Source: an uncultured Desulfovibrio sp. (GTDB lineage: Bacteria; Desulfobacterota; Desulfovibrionia; Desulfovibrionales; Desulfovibrionaceae). From it: a DNA stretch of 64,000 nt. Position numbers and translations under genes: made by a program. Under the pieces are notes generated by a model, which did no database searches, was not told the origin of the DNA, and saw nothing but the letters and a program-made list of their open reading frames with translations. Where the stretch lies: assembly GCA_900541395.1 (NCBI GenBank), contig UQJT01000004.1, forward strand, positions 42,645-106,644, written 5' to 3'. This document shows positions 56,318 to 64,000 of this stretch, in pieces; the stretch's first letter is position 1, and each line of letters begins with the position of its first letter.

Positions 56318-57688
56318 TTACCGGAACTTCGCCACATAGCCCTGCACAAAGATAACAAATATGATGATGGGTGCCACGTACGTCAGGTAACCGCGCACAA
56401 AGCGCGGAAAGCGCAGGCCCGTCCCCTTGTCGGCCTCGGCCGTAAACTTGTCCCATCCCCAGCCGTAACGGGTGGTGCAGAACAGGACGAACAGAATGGC
56501 TCCGGCGGGCAGCATGTTGCTGCTGATAAGAAAATCCTCCAAATCCAGCACGGTGGAGCCTTCTCCCAACGGTTGGAACCCGGCCAGCTTGTTGAAACCC
56601 AGGATGCAGGGCAAGGTCAGCAGAGCCAGAAGCACGCCGTGGACCAACACGGACTTGCGCCGGGTCCAGCCCCATACGTCCATGCCGTAGGAAACAATGT
56701 TCTCGACCACGGTGATTACTGTGGTCAGAGCGGCGCAGCTCATGAACACGAAAAAGAGTGTGCCCCACACCCGGCCGCCGGGCATGGAATTGAAAATATT
56801 GGGCAAGGTGACGAATACCAGCCCCGGCCCGTTGTCCGGCTGCACGCCGAAGGCGAAACAAGCCGGAAAGATGATGAGCCCCGCCGTGAGGGCCACAAAA
56901 GTATCCAGTCCCACGATAAGAGCGGATTCGCCGGTGAGGGAACGCCTGTCGTCCAGATAACTGCCGAAGATGAGCATGGACCCCACGCCCAGGCCCAGGG
57001 TGAAAAAAGCCTGTCCCATAGCCGCGTTGAGCAGGCCCCACAGCCCGGCGGCCACGGCGCGGTCCCAGTCCGGGGCCAGATAAAAGGCAATGCCCGCCCC
57101 GCCACCGGGCAAGGTGACGGCGCGCAGCGCAAGCCCCACAAGAATGACAAGCAGGCCGACCATAAGCAGCTTGACCACCCGTTCCACGCCCCGACGCACG
57201 CCCAGGACGCACACCCCGAAGCTGACGACAACGACCGGCAACGTCCAGGCCAGCATAGCGACGGGATTGCCCAAAAGTCCCCCGAAAAACGCGCCCACGC
57301 CTTCGGGCGACAAAGCCAGATCGCCGCGCGCCGTATACCAGCAATAGCTCAGCATCCAACCCGCCACCGGAATATAGAACATCATGAGCAGGTAACTGCC
57401 GATCAAACTGAACCAGCCGAACTTGTGCCACCATGTGCCCGCAGGTTCCAGATCGCGCAGGGCGCGGCCCATGTTGGCGCGCGCGGCGCGCCCCACGGCG
57501 AACTCCATGATAAGCAGAGGCAACCCCAGGCAGACCAGGCAGAGCAGGTAGACGACCACAAACACCGCGCCGCCGTATTGGCCCGTAATATAAGGAAAAC
57601 GCCATACGTTGCCGAGGCCTATGGCGCATCCGGCGGACAACAGAAGAAAACCGAGTCGGGTGGCCAACGTCTCACGAGGGGCTTGCAT
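56318..57688 (-). CDS. Sodium:neurotransmitter symporter-family transporter
   Basis: 456 aa, 11-12 membrane helices. GCAIGLGNVWRFPYI is the family hallmark in helix 1 with sodium ligands; MAFF-type helix 8 residues appear as GLDTFVALTAGL. LeuT-fold SNF transporters take up amino acids or indole-type compounds with sodium. AAGGAG lies before the ATG. It is separated from the sulfatase gene by 42 bp and may be co-transcribed. Substrate unknown. Confidence 0.92.
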   Translation of the reverse strand: MQAPRETLATRLGFLLLSAGCAIGLGNVWRFPYITGQYGGAVFVVVYLLCLVCLGLPLLIMEFAVGRAARANMGRALRDLEPAGTWWHKFGWFSLIGSYLLMMFYIPVAGWMLSYCWYTARGDLALSPEGVGAFFGGLLGNPVAMLAWTLPVVVVSFGVCVLGVRRGVERVVKLLMVGLLVILVGLALRAVTLPGGGAGIAFYLAPDWDRAVAAGLWGLLNAAMGQAFFTLGLGVGSMLIFGSYLDDRRSLTGESALIVGLDTFVALTAGLIIFPACFAFGVQPDNGPGLVFVTLPNIFNSMPGGRVWGTLFFVFMSCAALTTVITVVENIVSYGMDVWGWTRRKSVLVHGVLLALLTLPCILGFNKLAGFQPLGEGSTVLDLEDFLISSNMLPAGAILFVLFCTTRYGWGWDKFTAEADKGTGLRFPRFVRGYLTYVAPIIIFVIFVQGYVAKFR

Positions 57689-57950
57689 GGAAACTCCTTG
57701 TCCAGTTGAAACGCCCCGGCAGGGGGCCACGCCACTATCAGCAATTCTCACGCCTCTGACAAGCCCGGTGTGGAGCTTTCCGACGGGCGCCTCCCCACTC
57801 TTCGGACATTCATTACCTTTCGCGTTTACCTAACCTCACCGGCGCGGGGATTGCCGAACAGCGGACGCGACCGGAGAAGTCCCGGCATCACGCCGGACCG
57901 CAAGACCGAAGGCGACCGAGACAACACGGTCAACCGCGCTTAAAAATGAA

Positions 57951-57978
57951 GCGGCCGGAAGGTTTCCCCTCCGGCCGC
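57951..57978 (-). terminator. Intrinsic terminator of the rpoBC operon
   Basis: 9-bp stem GCGGCCGGA / TCCGGCCGC, 10-nt loop, 8 bp after the rpoC stop. On the minus strand a TTCATTTTT tract follows. The rest of the spacer up to 57688 holds no gene. Confidence 0.8.
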
Positions 57979-57986
57979 CTGATTAG

Positions 57987-62168
<4,182 letters not shown>

Positions 62169-62255
62169 CTATGTCTCCCTACATGCTAGGGTTGGCTTTC
62201 GTTCGGTTCAGGGCTGCGCCCTGTCCCGGACTCGATCCGGGGCTCCGCCCCGGAT

Positions 62256-62398
62256 CCCGGCAGGGAGCACTGCTCCCTGCACCCCCATTCGGGCCGCGTC
62301 CGCGTTGAGCGACCTTCCGGGGACCTCAGCGGGGCCGTACCGCCCGCACAACGCGGACGCGGCCCTGATGAGGGGGTGTGGGGGGAATCATTCCCCCC
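62256..62398 (+). repeat. Multi-hairpin intergenic element, copy B (rpoB-rpoC spacer)
   Basis: Same ordered blocks as copy A. It contains a perfect 16-bp stem GGGCCGCGTCCGCGTT (62291-62306) / 62350-62365 and a terminal 9-bp hairpin GGGGGGAAT / ATTCCCCCC (62380-62398). A perfect 10-bp hairpin (GATCCGGGGC / GCCCCGGATC) sits at its left edge. Confidence 0.65.
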
Positions 62399-62404
62399 AC
62401 GCTC

Positions 62405-64000
<1,596 letters not shown>

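Overview
The window is GC-rich bacterial chromosome. Its gene set points to an anaerobic Desulfovibrio-like bacterium (Desulfobacterota): two sigma-54 activators, two AprA/AprB-like flavoprotein-ferredoxin pairs, a NIL-domain ferredoxin, a glycyl radical enzyme system, CheZ, CpoB and an rpoBC operon. The lineage is inferred from gene content; no 16S rRNA gene is present.

Layout. 0-6 kb: a sigma-54 activator, an orphan DmsC-like membrane anchor, polyphosphate:AMP phosphotransferase and an Lsa-like ABC-F ATPase. 6.5-10 kb: a pdxS-pdxT locus fused by what looks like an internal deletion, a divergent PdxR-type regulator, and a flavin reductase-like protein. 10-17.7 kb: a second sigma-54 activator, divergent from a sigma-54 promoter and a ferredoxin / AprA-like flavoprotein / SLC13 transporter / ferredoxin / flavoprotein series. 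This reads as uptake and redox processing of an unidentified organic or sulfur anion. 18.2-29 kb: a minus-strand series of eight genes built around a three-part 4-hydroxyphenylacetate decarboxylase (HpdB, HpdC, HpdA), with two related MFS carriers, a DUF4125 protein, a YkvI-like transporter and a class I aminotransferase. Catalytic and iron-sulfur ligand positions match the p-cresol-forming enzyme. A divergent XRE regulator lies upstream. 30.4-35.7 kb: an aldo-keto reductase / flavodoxin-like / MFS / small secreted peptide / secreted hydrolase operon, with a divergent LysR regulator.

35.8-45.6 kb is a genomic island of about 9.7 kb inserted at the 3' end of a CAT-anticodon tRNA. A 45-bp direct repeat of the tRNA end flanks it, and a terminator hairpin follows each copy. 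No integrase is visible. The island carries a truncated PD-(D/E)XK nuclease, antitoxin and toxin genes (one toxin frameshifted), an AT-rich orphan gene, a MoxR-type AAA+ / WGR-like / DUF3150 / metal-binding VWA operon, and a DUF2971 gene.

45.6-64 kb returns to core chromosome: cheZ, a NIL ferredoxin, cpoB, a PLDc_N protein, lspA and ileS, a Tm-1-like / PEP-hydrolase-like pair, a membrane phosphoglycerol-transferase-like sulfatase, a sodium:neurotransmitter-type symporter, then rpoC and the 3' part of rpoB. Two intergenic spacers, one of them between rpoB and rpoC, hold copies of the same multi-hairpin element.
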